From Symbiodinium natans (lineage: Eukaryota > Sar > Dinophyceae > Suessiales > Symbiodiniaceae): a stretch of DNA of 64,000 nt. Location: the NCBI GenBank assembly GCA_905221605.1, contig CAJNDS010002581.1, positions 276,001 through 340,000 on the forward strand, given 5' to 3'. The position numbers were made by a program, and so were the translations under genes. The notes under the pieces were generated by a model that saw nothing but the letters and a program-made list of their open reading frames with translations, did no database searches and had not been told where the DNA came from. Each line of letters starts with the position of its first letter. The first letter of the stretch is position 1. Positions 12,301-22,709 of this stretch are shown here, in pieces.

Positions 12301-12598
12301 GCCAGCCAGGACCTGTGAACGCAAGAAGGCGCTGGAACCAAGTGTACCACGTCTCCGATGCCTCCAGAACCACAGCACTTTCATCGTCCAGAGCAAGAGG
12401 CTTCTTCAAATCAGGAGCGCCAATTGAACCAATTGGAGTGGAGGGGTGAGAGTCTGGTGGATTCAGCAGACCAAAGGCAGCCAAGGCAATGGGTGTTGCA
12501 TCCCTTGAGCCTTGACGGACCAAGCCGGCGTCAACCTTGTCCAGGCTGCCAGAGTGCTGGAGCTTGGGAGGTCTTGGGCGATTCGAGCGGTCGGCCAT
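9375..12598 (-). CDS. NRAMP-family divalent metal transporter
   Basis: NRAMP proteins move Mn2+/Fe2+ and related metals with protons across membranes. Three exons (12598-11786, 11708-11353, 9774-9375) join in phase to 522 codons plus TGA, a normal length for the family. The start is an ATG giving MADRSNRP. The N-terminal 85 residues are hydrophilic. TM1 holds the metal-binding DPGN motif (D107, N110). The TM3-4 region has ELAIIGSDIQEVIG. TM6 has GCVIMPHN, where M281 is the conserved metal-contacting Met and C278 replaces the usual Ala. The consensus AGQSSTMTGAYAGQ follows, and the last exon carries AIITRSMALIPCL and LNVLQSVVLPFA. Intron 1 (11709-11785) has a GC donor, CAG|GCGCTT. Intron 2 (9775-11352) is 1578 bp, GT-AG, and contains a foldback repeat. 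Membrane location (plasma, vacuole, plastid) cannot be read. Confidence 0.93.
10803..11075. repeat. Nested inverted repeat (foldback) inside the NRAMP intron
   Basis: The outer arms 10803-10840 and 11038-11075 are inverted copies matching at 36 of 38 positions. Inside them, 10900-10917 and 10957-10974 are a perfect 18-bp inverted pair (GGAGTTTGAGGAGTTGGG). The whole 273-bp unit could fold into a long hairpin and may be a non-autonomous foldback or MITE-like element. Confidence 0.8.
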
Positions 12599-13518
12599 GT
12601 ATTTGCGCTTCTGTTCTACCTGTTCTACGTTTGCAACACTGCTTTAGCTCAAGGCCTGCGCTTGCCAGGAGTTCCTCTTTCCATCTACTGCCACCAGACC
12701 CGCAAAACTACGTTAGCACATGTCAGCACAGCTACTTGCACTGCAACACATGGCATTTTGTTGTAGCTGCTGTCGGTTCCTGGGCTGCGCTTGGCCCCAG
12801 GCTGATGCAGGCAGATGGGCTGAGCATGGCTGAGCTCTTAGTAACCACAGAAAGAGCATCTTCAGCATCCCCAGATATCCCCAGTCTCCTGCAAATCGAA
12901 CACAGAATGATGCCTGGAAGCGTACTGAAGACAGGTCCTTGCGACGATCAGTTGCCCATTCCCCCCACTCGTCTGAGAAAATTTAGGCATGGAGATATTC
13001 GTGAACACCTGAAACAAAGTACCAGCAGGCGCCACACCCGCTGGATTTCGGCTGCTATTTTGCCGTGGCCTCCCGACAGTGGTGTGGCACGTCAGGCGAG
13101 GTGCGACAGCTGCAACACATCGGCAGCATCTTCCACGCAGGGGCCATCACAGCCCCAAAGACCGCTCCCTCTCTTCTGATTTCTCTCCTTATGCAATCAT
13201 TGATCTATATATGCTATTTCGTTCGATAGTCTGTTCAGTATATAGGCCTTTAGTGCCTCAAGTACTCATGTATTTGGCTTTTCGTTCGTGAATTCTGTAT
13301 GTCGGTGTTTATCACGCTCGCTGTTTATGTAGTTATTTGTCTCGTGATTCTGTTGTGCACAACTCATGCATGCCTTTATGTGGATGGCTGCGTCATTTAT
13401 CTATTTAATGTACGTCTGTATGTCTGTGTTGATGTGTTTCTGTATGTAGCAACTCGTAAAGCAATTGCGTCGTATTGTGTGTGCCTGTTATCTCGTAGTT
13501 GTGTGTGTGTGTGCGCAC
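12599..13518. other. Upstream flank of the NRAMP gene, no gene seen
   Basis: Presumed 5' flank or UTR of the transporter. A long plus-strand frame here is the antisense of the NRAMP first exon running into non-coding sequence. From about 13180 the plus strand is T/G-rich low-complexity DNA (TATGTCTGTGTTGATGTG-like text) leading into a GT run. Confidence 0.4.
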
Positions 13519-13788
13519 CTGAACATGGTGATAAGCACCACTTGATCATTTCAGTTCTCCGGTTTTCCGCAGGGGGATTGGGCCTGATGCTTCTACCCAA
13601 TCCAACGAAGCTATGAAGCATCAGGGGATGTGGAGTTTGGCCCGCTCCATGTACCTGCAACTTTTTCCAGGAGTCCCTCATGGGGATTCCCCTGTACTGA
13701 GGTGATGCAGCCACTTCCGATTTCACTCTTCTTTCTTTCGCTTTCTCTGTCCAGCTGTGTGCATGCATTAACAGTTCGTGACATGCCA
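13519..13788. repeat. 270-bp dispersed direct repeat, copy 1
   Basis: About 97 percent identical to 14411-14679, with one single-base indel and a few substitutions. It contains an 11-bp perfect inverted repeat (CCTGATGCTTC at 13583-13593, its complement at 13615-13625) around a 21-base loop. Both copies are preceded by a GT-rich run. Confidence 0.9.
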
Positions 13789-14410
13789 AAGTGTGTACCA
13801 GTTCTGGTTTTTCCCGACAGGGGCCAGATCTCAGGGGCATGTGCCCGAGCCCGCGATAACAGATGGGGGGGCTTAAAGCTTTGCAGACACCAATCCTCAT
13901 CCATCGGGGATCATCTGCAGTAAGATGACATGTGCCCACAGTGGCTTCATAGTGATCACCGAGCATCTGAGCGGTCAAGGGCCACGGTCAGGGGCTGGCT
14001 ACCTACGTAAAGTGCAGCGCATAGGAGCTCCGGTAGGAGTGCAGGTAGATGTGATGCAGTCGGATTGTAACAGTGCTGACAGGGTTCCGCTGAAGCATGC
14101 CGCCCCAAATCCCACGAGCCATTCCAATCAGTCACGTGCATGGCAGTCTGCTCTCCCTTGTTGTTTGGTTGCTGGCTGGTTCCCTCTTGCCTCCCGTTGT
14201 TGCACTTTGTTTGTTGCTTACTCTGCTTTGTTCCTCCCCATCCGGTCATACGCAGCGTGACTTCTCGAGCTGTGCACTCCCTCGATCGTTTCGCGAACAT
14301 GTTCTTCGATCCACGAGGAGTCCGCCGGCTTGACTATTTTCGCCATTTGTCATGACACACTTGCTTGCATTTGCACCCTTGGCCCCTTAGGGGCATGTGT
14401 GTGTGTGCGT
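13789..14410. other. Spacer between the two 270-bp repeats
   Basis: No supported gene. The plus strand is C/T-rich around 14150-14260. No open frame is convincing. Confidence 0.4.
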
Positions 14411-14679
14411 CTGAACATGGTGATAAGCACCACTTGATCATTTCAGTTCTCCGGTTTTCCGCAGGGGGATTGGGCCTGATGCTTCTACCCAATCCAACGA
14501 AGCTATGAAGCATCAGGGGATGTGGAGTTTGGCCCGCTCCATGTACCGGTAACTTTTTCCAGGAGTCCCTTATGGGATTCCCCTGTACTGAGGTGATGCA
14601 GCCACTTCCGATTTCACTCTTCTTTCTTTCGCTTTCTCTGTCCAGCTGTGTGCATGCAGTAACAATTCGTGACATGCCA
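14411..14679. repeat. 270-bp dispersed direct repeat, copy 2
   Basis: Second copy of the 13519-13788 element in the same orientation, again with the 11-bp stem-loop and again next to GT runs (before it and at about 14703-14722). No target-site duplication is obvious because the flanks are simple sequence. Confidence 0.9.
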
Positions 14680-16134
14680 CGAAGTGTGTGCGCGGGCGCG
14701 TGCATGTGTGTGTGTGTGTGTGTTACCTCTCTCGTTTGTCTGTTGATGTCTTTTGGTTCGTTCGGTCTTGCGATCTTTCGTTCATAATTCATTTCGCTGC
14801 TTTCCTTCTTGATTTGCTGCTTGTTTAGTTCATTCGCTCTCCTGCATTCTTCTTAGTTCGCTATGTGTTCTTTATGTATTTATGTCTTCCGCTGTTTCGC
14901 TTCCGCTGCATTTCTGTATTAATTTCTGTTGTTTGTTGTTACTTAGTTCTTCGTCAAATTGATTATGCATGTATTTGCCAGTATTGCCCATTTCTGTCTT
15001 GGGCATTTCACTCTGCTTTTATTGCACTGCCGTCTTTCGTCCCTTCTTGATTTATGTCTTTGCAATATTTGATTTGTTTGTAGGTGGTTGTTTCTTTCCT
15101 TCTTTGGAGGGGTTGACAGGGTCCCTCCCAAGGTCCTCATCAGCCGTTGCAGCACATCTGCCTTGTTGGCAGGTCGGCTGCATCTCCGCACCTTCGGGAC
15201 CACCCTACACGGATCTTCTTCAGAAAGCTTGGATGCTTGCGGATGCTTGCATGTGCTTGCATTCGCAGCCCGCCATGTCAGGCCCGCGCAGCAGCCGGTT
15301 CTGTCCTGGCTAGCCTCTGAAGCTTGGCCTGGCCGCAGTACACATCTCTGACATCTCTACAACACATCAGACAGCGATGGCGACTGTAACAGCTGCCAGC
15401 ACTTTGCGCAGGGGCGGAAATGCCTCCAGAGCTTGGAAAGTGACAAAATAAAACCAGTGCAGGCAAAGGCCTTTGGACACCATTCAAATCGATATAAAGC
15501 CAAACTTTTCAAAACAACATTGCGATTAAAGGTTTAAGCTTTCGGGTTTGTGACGCTCCCGTTGTTCAGTGATCTTCATGGTCTGAGGGGATGTGCTAAG
15601 CGGTCGATATTGGGATTCTCGGCCGAGGCCATCGGTCACAGGGCATTCATATCACAATCAATGTCTCTCCACTTGGAGAGACGGTCCTCCCGCCCACAAA
15701 TGCCAAGGCTGGGGTGGGGCTGAGGCTCTTTCAGGTGGAGACGCTTTTTTTCGAGCGCTCGAGCTTGGAGCCCACCCCCCAACTCAGGCTACAGCGTGTC
15801 TTGCTTCCTCGCTCGAAACACGCACAACCGATGCAACCCCACCCCGACTTCAGTCTTCGCTGGCCGCTCGCCTTGAGCGAGAGCGGGCTTGAAGGCCAGG
15901 GCCAGCCTGCAAACCTGAGAAAAAAACAGCAAACATGAATGACAATGCCATGCCAACAGTGCTGCTCGGCGCCTGGTCGCAACAGCGTTCTCCGACCGGC
16001 CGCGGGAAAGCCAGACAAGTAATGTGAAATCCCGGCTTCTTCGCTTTCATGTCGGTCTTGCCCGGACTCTTGAGTCAAACCTCGCACATGACGGTTTTTT
16101 CTTCGGTTTGCGAGTCTCGGAAGCGTCTCTCGAC
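14680..16134. other. T-rich and gene-poor stretch with weak exon candidates
   Basis: The plus strand at 14730-15100 is strongly T-rich. Between about 15790 and 16050 the minus strand has protein-like fragments, for example after a TTTGCAG acceptor near 15910, but frames change and no in-phase join was found. They may belong to the small ORF at 16135-16302. Confidence 0.35.
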
Positions 16135-16302
16135 CTAGATAGCATAGACTGCATAGACTGCGTACAAGCAACCGAGCACTCCGTAGTTCTTCAACATCTT
16201 TCCAAATGGCTTTTGTGCCTCACGGAGGCGAAGCCCACATTCTTGGTTTCTTTGAGATTTCGTCAGATCTTTGCCGGCATGCCTCTCGGCCAGGCGCACC
16301 AT
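16135..16302 (-). CDS. Small ORF, 55 residues, hydrophobic C-terminus
   Basis: ATG to TAG encodes a charged N-terminal half (MVRLAERHAGKDLTKSQRN) and a hydrophobic Tyr/Val/Ala-rich end (GVLGCLYAVYAVYAI) that could be a single membrane anchor. An upstream in-frame TGA makes this ATG a plausible start, but the ORF could also be one exon of a longer gene. The family is not recognised. Confidence 0.3.
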   Translation of the reverse strand: MVRLAERHAGKDLTKSQRNQECGLRLREAQKPFGKMLKNYGVLGCLYAVYAVYAI

Positions 16303-16478
16303 TCCAGATCAGAAGGTCATTGAAACTCACGTCCAACGCCTAAGCGCACAAGACGACCAATTGTTACAGACGTCATGTAGCAAAGCGCAGCCAGCAGCAC
16401 AGATATACGAGCAGCTACTATGATATGTACTATACATAACAGACATTAGTTGGTTGAAACTTTCAAGTTTGCCGGTAC

Positions 16479-16734
16479 CTGGTTGGTTTCTGAAAGTGAG
16501 AGGCAGTCTACGCTCTTTGGTTCAGTCTCCACCCCTCGAAGATCCCTTACGAACACGTGTAGAATTGTGTAGATCCTGCGGCCTGGTGTTCCCTTCTTGG
16601 AAGAACTATGCGGCATGCTTACCGGCTTGGAAGTTGAAAACGGTGGCAAACGGGTAAGCAATGCGTGTGGTCGGTTTCGATGTCTGCAGTGTTTGCGGCA
16701 ATCCATAAATCTTCATCCGGCTTCTGTCTTCCAT
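16479..16734 (-). CDS. Unidentified gene, first two exons
   Basis: Exon 1 (16734-16623) starts at an ATG (MEDRSRMKIYGL) just after a CAG and ends at a perfect GTAAGC donor. A 40-bp intron (16622-16583, acceptor CACCAG) leads in phase to exon 2 (16582-16479), which encodes RRIYTILHVFVRDLRG and ends at CAG|GTACCG with phase 0. Both exons end at good donors and the phases agree. The 40-bp intron is unusually short even for compact introns, so an alternative acceptor is possible. Later exons lie further left and were not found. The family is not recognised. Confidence 0.45.
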
Positions 16735-17259
16735 CTGCGAAAGTTGATGCTGATGTTACACAACACAATTGCACAGAATAGCCTACATGCCTACATGAGG
16801 TTATGCTTGGTGAGCCGTTTCCAGTCCGGGAAAATGACTTGGCGCTTCCCGAAGGGGGCGGCGCTGGCCTAGACACCAAGGCCCAAGAAGTGAAGAACGG
16901 ACAAGACCAGACACTTTTCGTAAAGTACAAGTTGCAGCTGCCTCGCCAAGGCCATATGTCAAGCGCAGCCTGGACGGAGCGTTTCGCTGTATGAACCGTC
17001 GGTAATTGCAACATCATAGCTCAAACTGGTGTCATCACTGAACCGTTTTGTGCGAAACTGCGAGTGGAGCAAATTGTGGTCGTAATGCTCTTGTCTCAGA
17101 AATTCGCGGCAGCCTACTCGGCCACAAGGCGCTTGGCAAGTCTCTTGCTACTGCTTAGCTACACCTGGCCGGCACTTCGCAGGCTTCTTGCTACTGCTTG
17201 GCTGCAACAAGCTTCTCTGCTTGCCTGAGGCCCAGAGGCTCCACACTCCACACTAGGCT

Positions 17260-17493
17260 TTACTGAGGGCGCTGATGGCCCTGCGGTAGGCAAGAAAGGC
17301 TTAAACAGAAGCCGGCTTGTGACCTCGTGCCCATTTCGTGTACAGAACAGACCGAGCCAGACGGAAGAGTCAGCGAGAGCTGAGCAGAATCTAAAACATT
17401 TTTTTTCAAGCACTGCCATCTGCCAGCTTGTAGCAAGAATCCTATCACCATGTCCGGAACTTGTAGCAAAGTTTCACGGACATGCTTCTGAAA
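17260..17493 (-). CDS. Unidentified exon
   Basis: After a GGTCAG acceptor a frame is open for 77 residues to TAA, beginning FQKHVRETLLQVPDMVIGF. Another coding-like stretch (about 17800-17650, with LESVFVRHKRPTSES) lies upstream and might be the preceding exon. Between them the sequence is a CATGTG/TACATG-rich simple repeat (about 17575-17645), which would lie in the intron. The function is unknown. Confidence 0.38.
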   Translation of the reverse strand, partial: FQKHVRETLLQVPDMVIGFLLQAGRWQCLKKNVLDSAQLSLTLPSGSVCSVHEMGTRSQAGFCLSLSCLPQGHQRPQ

Positions 17494-17921
17494 CTGACCA
17501 TAGGCTGCCGGCTTTTGAGCTTGCCGTACTCCCAAACTGATGGGCTGGGAGGCCCAGCTGTCGGGGATGTGCAATGTGCTGTGCACGTGATATACATGTG
17601 ATGTACATGTGATGTACATTGTGCATGTGCTGTGCATGTGGTGTGGTGTTCCTTTTCGATGTGCGAGGAGAGCGAAGTCTGGAGCAAGAAGAGAAAGCGC
17701 CGATCTCAGAGTCGGTGCGCAAGACCACGGGACCGAAACCATTAGCCGTACTTTCCGACGTGGGCCGCTTGTGCCGAACGAAAACTGATTCCAAGCTCGA
17801 CGCCAAGATAGTCGAACATACTCACGGGAATGTTATGGTGTGTTCAGGAAAGCCCCCGGAAATCTCACAGCAGATGTGGATGGCGCGCGCAGCTCAAAGC
17901 GGGAGGTCGGGCAGAATTCTG

Positions 17922-18513
17922 CTATGTTCGGCTATGTCCAATCATTCCATTGAATGGATTCCTGAACTGGTTCCTTCTAGGTATCCCCTGCAAACTAAAA
18001 AATGATAGAAGAAGGGTTCCACATTTTGCCTGGAGCATTGTTTGCTTCTGCTTTCATGATTCTGTGACACCTGCCGCCATCTGTCTCGACTCCTGCTTCC
18101 TGGTTCCTGATTTGAGTTCTTGTTGCTTTTGTTGCTTTTGCTTTCTTCATCTTTCTTTTCCATCGTGGCTTCTGAGCCGTCAGTTTCACTGGCAATGCTC
18201 AGGACGTCTTGGCTTTGCGTTCAGATTACTGCGTTGCACATGTTGAATGTGCGAGAACAAACAAGAGATACCAAAAGCAGTGATAAGTAAACTCACTTCG
18301 ACTGCTTGAGACGTTACTCATGTTCGCCGAGGGACCAGGCCTCTTGCGCTTGGGGAGAAAGAACAACCCAACTTCTTTCTCAGCTGTCCACCCCAGCCTT
18401 TGGTCCGCTTTTCCCTCTTGCATAGACAGCCCTTCCGGCTTCTTCCGTTGGAACCCGACGCAACCATCCTCCTTTCCTTTTGAGTTTTGGGTGGGGGGCC
18501 CTAAACTGCTCAT
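17922..18513 (-). CDS. Complete three-exon gene for a basic 127-residue protein
   Basis: Exon 1 (18513-18297) starts MSSLGPPTQNSKGKED at an ATG and ends at a consensus GTGAGT donor. Exon 2 (18171-18071) follows a GGCTCAG acceptor and ends at CAG|GTGTCA. Exon 3 (17987-17922) follows a T-rich TTTTTTAGTTTGCAG acceptor and ends in TAG. Phases agree at both joins (1+2, then 0), giving 127 residues. The product is rich in Lys, Arg, Ser and Asn with a poly-basic LPKRKRPG patch that could be a nuclear signal, and it has no membrane segment or known domain. It is probably a disordered nucleic-acid-associated or orphan protein, but the function is unknown. Confidence 0.5.
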
Positions 18514-19191
18514 GGGCCCCTATGCACACCTGACATATCCTGACATCGTGGACCCCGCACAGAGAGCTTTCCGTGGTTCTATGCTTGTGCGCCTTCTCAT
18601 GAGCAAAAGCTGTGGCCCTCGGCCCTCTTCACCGTCGCCTGAGAAGTCCAGCTGACGTGGCCACGCCGAGGCGTGGAGCGCGTGAGCGCTGATACTGTCG
18701 GTTCCAGTGTGGTGCTGTCGGCGCTTGGTGTTCCAGTGCTGCTTGCGCTGTGTTGTACCAGTAAATACCAGTAACGCACTGTAACTGGCTGCCATGGGCT
18801 TTTGGGGGGGAACGGCCTCGCCTACTTGTGCGGGTACTCGACCTCATCTGCTGGTTTGCCTGGCCGATGCTTCAAGCACTGTACACCAGTTCTGCAAATT
18901 TGTGAAAAAAAAAAACGTCACATCCCACACTGAGTTCCAGCACCTTGTGACTCAGGCCCTGCGCTGCCTGAGCTTGCACCACGGACTGCCGCCGGCCGCC
19001 GTGCCTCTTGCAGAGAGCATCTCGGAGAGCACGAAAATGCGAAAAGAAGGAACATGCACACTCAAAAAGATTTAAAGTAAGTACTTCTCTTTCGCTTTGT
19101 GCTCCGGGGCCGGAGCGTAAGCATCACCGACGGCTCAGACTCGGAAGATGTGTCGTCACGTTCGCCATTGTTGCCATGTTCGCCACAACTG
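18514..19191. other. No resolved gene
   Basis: Flank between two minus-strand candidates. Frames on both strands are short. A plus-strand frame over 18320-18655 is the antisense of the 127-residue gene's first exon. Confidence 0.35.
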
Positions 19192-19369
19192 TCATGGAGT
19201 CATGTAGATTATTGCACCACATGCCGCATGTGCCGCATGATGCAGAGCAACCATGACACCACGACATCCCGCGACACGCCATTTTGAAAATGCTGCACCC
19301 TGGCCATCCCCTGCGGCAACATAATTAGCCTGCGTCAGAGACGCACATAGATCCCCGAACACAACGTGC
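19192..19369 (-). CDS. Unidentified exon
   Basis: A pyrimidine-rich acceptor (TTTCACCACAACCACAG) precedes a 59-codon frame ending in TGA. The peptide (VVFGDLCASLTQANYVAAGDG, then a His/Ala-rich run) is Gly/Ala-rich and looks like a folded enzyme fragment. No family recognised. It may be the last exon of a gene further right. Confidence 0.4.
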
Positions 19370-20299
19370 CTGTGGTTGTGGTGAAACAGAAAGGGAAAAG
19401 AGGAGCTTTTTTGGAGGCTCCAGAAGGTACTGCCCCTCACTTGGCACCTAAGGTGTGCCCCAAATCACTGCCGAAGACAAGAAGGAAAGGAGACCAAAGA
19501 ACTTGTCAAGTCAAAGTGCGGGTACGCTTCACCACCATGATCTGGGTCTCGACCACACGATCCTTCGTCTCGACTCGCTGCCGCTTCCTACACTGGCTGA
19601 TTCAGATTGATTCAGGCACTACTGCGGCTCTCGGCCTAGCTCAATCTCTCGCATTAGCATGCCAGCATCATCAGGTCTATCAGGCCTGGTCACGCTAGTG
19701 GTCAGTGTCTTTCCTGCTTTGGAGCAATGCACCTTGCATTTCAAACGCAGGTCGACAAACTCCCCACCTTCGAGGCTCTAAGACAAAGGCCGTCTGCCGC
19801 AGTGTTTCACTTTGATGGCTCTTCTTGGCGTCGGATGGTCGAAGAGCACTCTTGGACTGCGCTGCCTGGGCTGTGCTTCCACATGAGAATGAATAAAGAC
19901 TTGAAGAGGTCCCTGACCGGATGAACCACGCAATCCACCCAACGGCCCGACGCGGTCGCCGCACAGCGGATATCCCCTGACCCGCCCCCTTGGCCCATTT
20001 CCCAAGCCCACACAGCCACGAGCAGTGTGGGCCGGATTCGAGACTGTTAGCGCGGCTGGCGCTGCCCTCGCTGGCAACTTTGCGCGTTTCGGCTGCTGTT
20101 TTTGCCGACCCATGTGGCGACTGCTGACCTCACCGTGGCATGTTTTTGAAGTTAACCGGCAGCCGAGACTCTGTGAGAAGCTTGACTCGCTGGCTTTGTG
20201 GCCTTTGCCTGGGTATGCAGGAAACCAGCCTCGCACGTGCTTTTGCAGATCAGCCTGAATCCAGACAGTCCATCGTATTCGATCTGAGGCGCTTCCCAT

Positions 20300-20385
20300 T
20301 TAGTCTTTTGCGCGGAGCATGTTGGCCACGCTCCTTCCAGGCTGCTTTAGGGTCATTTCCAACTCAGCCCACATACGTCCACATC
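20300..20385 (-). CDS. Unidentified terminal exon
   Basis: A strong polypyrimidine acceptor (TTTTCTCTTTTTGGTCTCAG) precedes 27 residues (CGRMWAELEMTLKQPGRSVA) and a TAA stop. An alternative 69-residue ATG frame (20562-20353) reads through the acceptor; the acceptor makes the spliced reading more likely. No family recognised. Confidence 0.38.
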
Positions 20386-21821
20386 CTGAGACCAAAAAGA
20401 GAAAACATCCGAATCAGATGATTCCAGGAGGACGACGACGAAGAATGGCCGACAAGGGTAGAATGTGATGCGACAAAAATTTGTGCAGCGTAAAGACTGG
20501 AAGGAGCAGCTCGACTCTAGAGAAACCACCGCAGTGTTGCTTCGCTTTTTCACGTCCTCCATTTACGAACACTCTTGTACGTGTGAATCGTTTGAAATGA
20601 ACCAAAACACTAACATACAGCACGTACAATAAACAATTGCCTCATCCGCCTGCAGCGGACTTTCTTGCTTCCACGTCCAACCAGCATGACCGACACAGGT
20701 GCACTGAAACATCAATCTAGACATGTGTGGCTTCTTGATGCAGCCTCCTGACCGGCGCATTCATGCCGGACTAGCGCATCCTAGTTACCCTAGTTCAGCT
20801 GCGAATTCGAAATCTCTAACTTGAAGACGTGGATATTGGAAAGCACGGATGACAAATTATGACAAGTTGGGGAGGTACAGAACCGGGAAATGCATGATCA
20901 TTCTCATCCGGAAAATGCAAGCAAAGTGAATCTGAAACTGTCAAGATGAGTAAAGATTGCAAACAGTCGGAAACATGGCAGCTCGCCGTGACGGCGACCC
21001 CTGGTCTTCTGTGTCTTGCGTTTTCTGTCTTGTCTTCGTGCGGTGCCAGTAACTTCTTTGAAGCCTTCCTTAAGAGAGCGACTGCTCTGCTCGCCAGGCC
21101 TCTGGGCCTGCGCCTCTCTCGGTCGGTCACACCACCGAGGTGTGGCAGCTTCCGTGCTCTGAAGTCCTAAGCCAGCCGAGGCGTGTGGAGTCGGATTCTT
21201 GAGGCGCTTGCACCTTCCCACCCCCCTCCCTGTCGGCGGCCGAGTCTTTTTTGCCCGGAATGGGTACCCCCCCCCCCCCCCCCCCTAGCAATCAGGCGCG
21301 CACCGTGCCGGCCAACCCCCCCCTCCACCCCCCGCCCACCCTACAACCTTCCCCAACCCCGCCCTACCCTTCAACCCCCTCGCTAAAGCATCTGGGCCCT
21401 TGCCGAGGCGGCCTGGCAGTAGCGATTCAATGGGCTGTGCCTCTAGACCACATCACGGCACAAAGCCGGGGTCAAGACACAGTCTCAAAATAGATGGAAC
21501 ACATCACCTGAATCTCTAGACACACGTAAACTGTACACAGGTGGCAAAAAACAGTTTTAGGGAGAATCTTGTACTCGGACTCGGATAGCAACAACGTATG
21601 ATTTGGCCCTGATCTCCTACCTACTTTGCATCTTACTGCAAAGCTCCTGGTCCCAACCCCTGCGGATGTTACAATCACAATCCAAGCGACCATTTCGTGC
21701 GCGATACTTCGTGAATGCATTCACGCAACAGCGAGCGTGACTGTGATGTCCTGCAGAGCAGAAGCAGCAGCGCGGGGTGCCTCGCATCGGTTAGGTTGGC
21801 ATTGGTCGGCATCGCGTGTCA
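20386..21821. other. No resolved gene; poly-C/proline-like low complexity
   Basis: The minus strand at 20990-21170 has a Lys/Arg-rich coding-like stretch without clear splice sites. About 21230-21390 is C-rich low-complexity DNA with a long C run near 21267. Confidence 0.35.
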
Positions 21822-22083
21822 TCATGCGGCATGGAGCTGAAGGCGTGTTTTGAGATGGCTTAGGGCCTCCCAAACGACCAATGATCTGGAGCTTGGCGAA
21901 GATTTCTCCACTTCGACGGTGCCAACATCTGAGCAGGATCCCAAGGCCTCGAGGGATTGACTTATGTCTGAGAGTCCCATGGAGGAGGCTCCACCCGTGC
22001 ACCCACAACGGCACTTTGGCGGCTTCCTTCTTGAGCTGCACAGGACTGTGACTTGGGAAGGTCCAAGATTTGAGCTTTGGATC
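21822..22083 (-). CDS. Unidentified terminal exon with CRCGC motif
   Basis: After a GGCTGGCAG acceptor a frame is open for 86 residues to TGA. It contains RRKPPKCRCGCTGG, then an amphipathic acidic stretch (LSDISQSLEALGSCSD) and a helical end (LVVWEALSHLKTRLQL). A second frame on the same strand is open over a similar span with a less natural composition. Function unknown. A small further exon candidate ends at a GTGCGC donor near 22382. Confidence 0.42.
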
Positions 22084-22709
22084 CTGCCAGCCGGTCAGGA
22101 TTAAACACTGTGGCGTGTCAGCTTGTGTCAACTTGTGTCAGCTCAGCAGATGACCCACACTCCGCCCTCACGTCGGAGGAACGCCTGCACATATCTCATA
22201 TAATCTGGGAGGACCGGCTACAGTACATGAGGGGCTTCAAGCTGGTAGAACACAAGATGTGACGATGCGACCTTGACCGGAAAGGTTTCACCTCCAGATC
22301 TCTGCACACTCACCAAAAACAACATGGGCACGTTGCCGCGCTGGAAGCCCACACACACACAGACAGCAACACGGCGCACCTCTCACAGAGGAGCCATGAT
22401 CCGATGCGCTGATGACTAGACGCACCTCCATACACATGTGCACTCTGGACTTCTCACGGTCATGAACTGGACCCGAAAAGGACTGGCCGCCTTTTGTCCT
22501 TCTGTGCTGCATGTGATTTCGGAAGGTACGGCGAATTTGTGAGGAGCCCTTACTCCTGCACACCTTCAAAGCGACGGGTGATACCTGCCATGCGAGACCG
22601 CTTCAAATAAGCGCGTCAACGCAAGACAAGCCGGAAGATGCTGATCAAAAGCAGCCAGGCGAAAGCTATGCAGGGACAGCACTGAGTACTGAGACCATGA
22701 CCATTGCAA

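Noticed and set aside
12358-13179. 273-residue plus-strand ORF
   Set aside because: Its first part is antisense to the NRAMP first exon and the rest has no protein character or domain.
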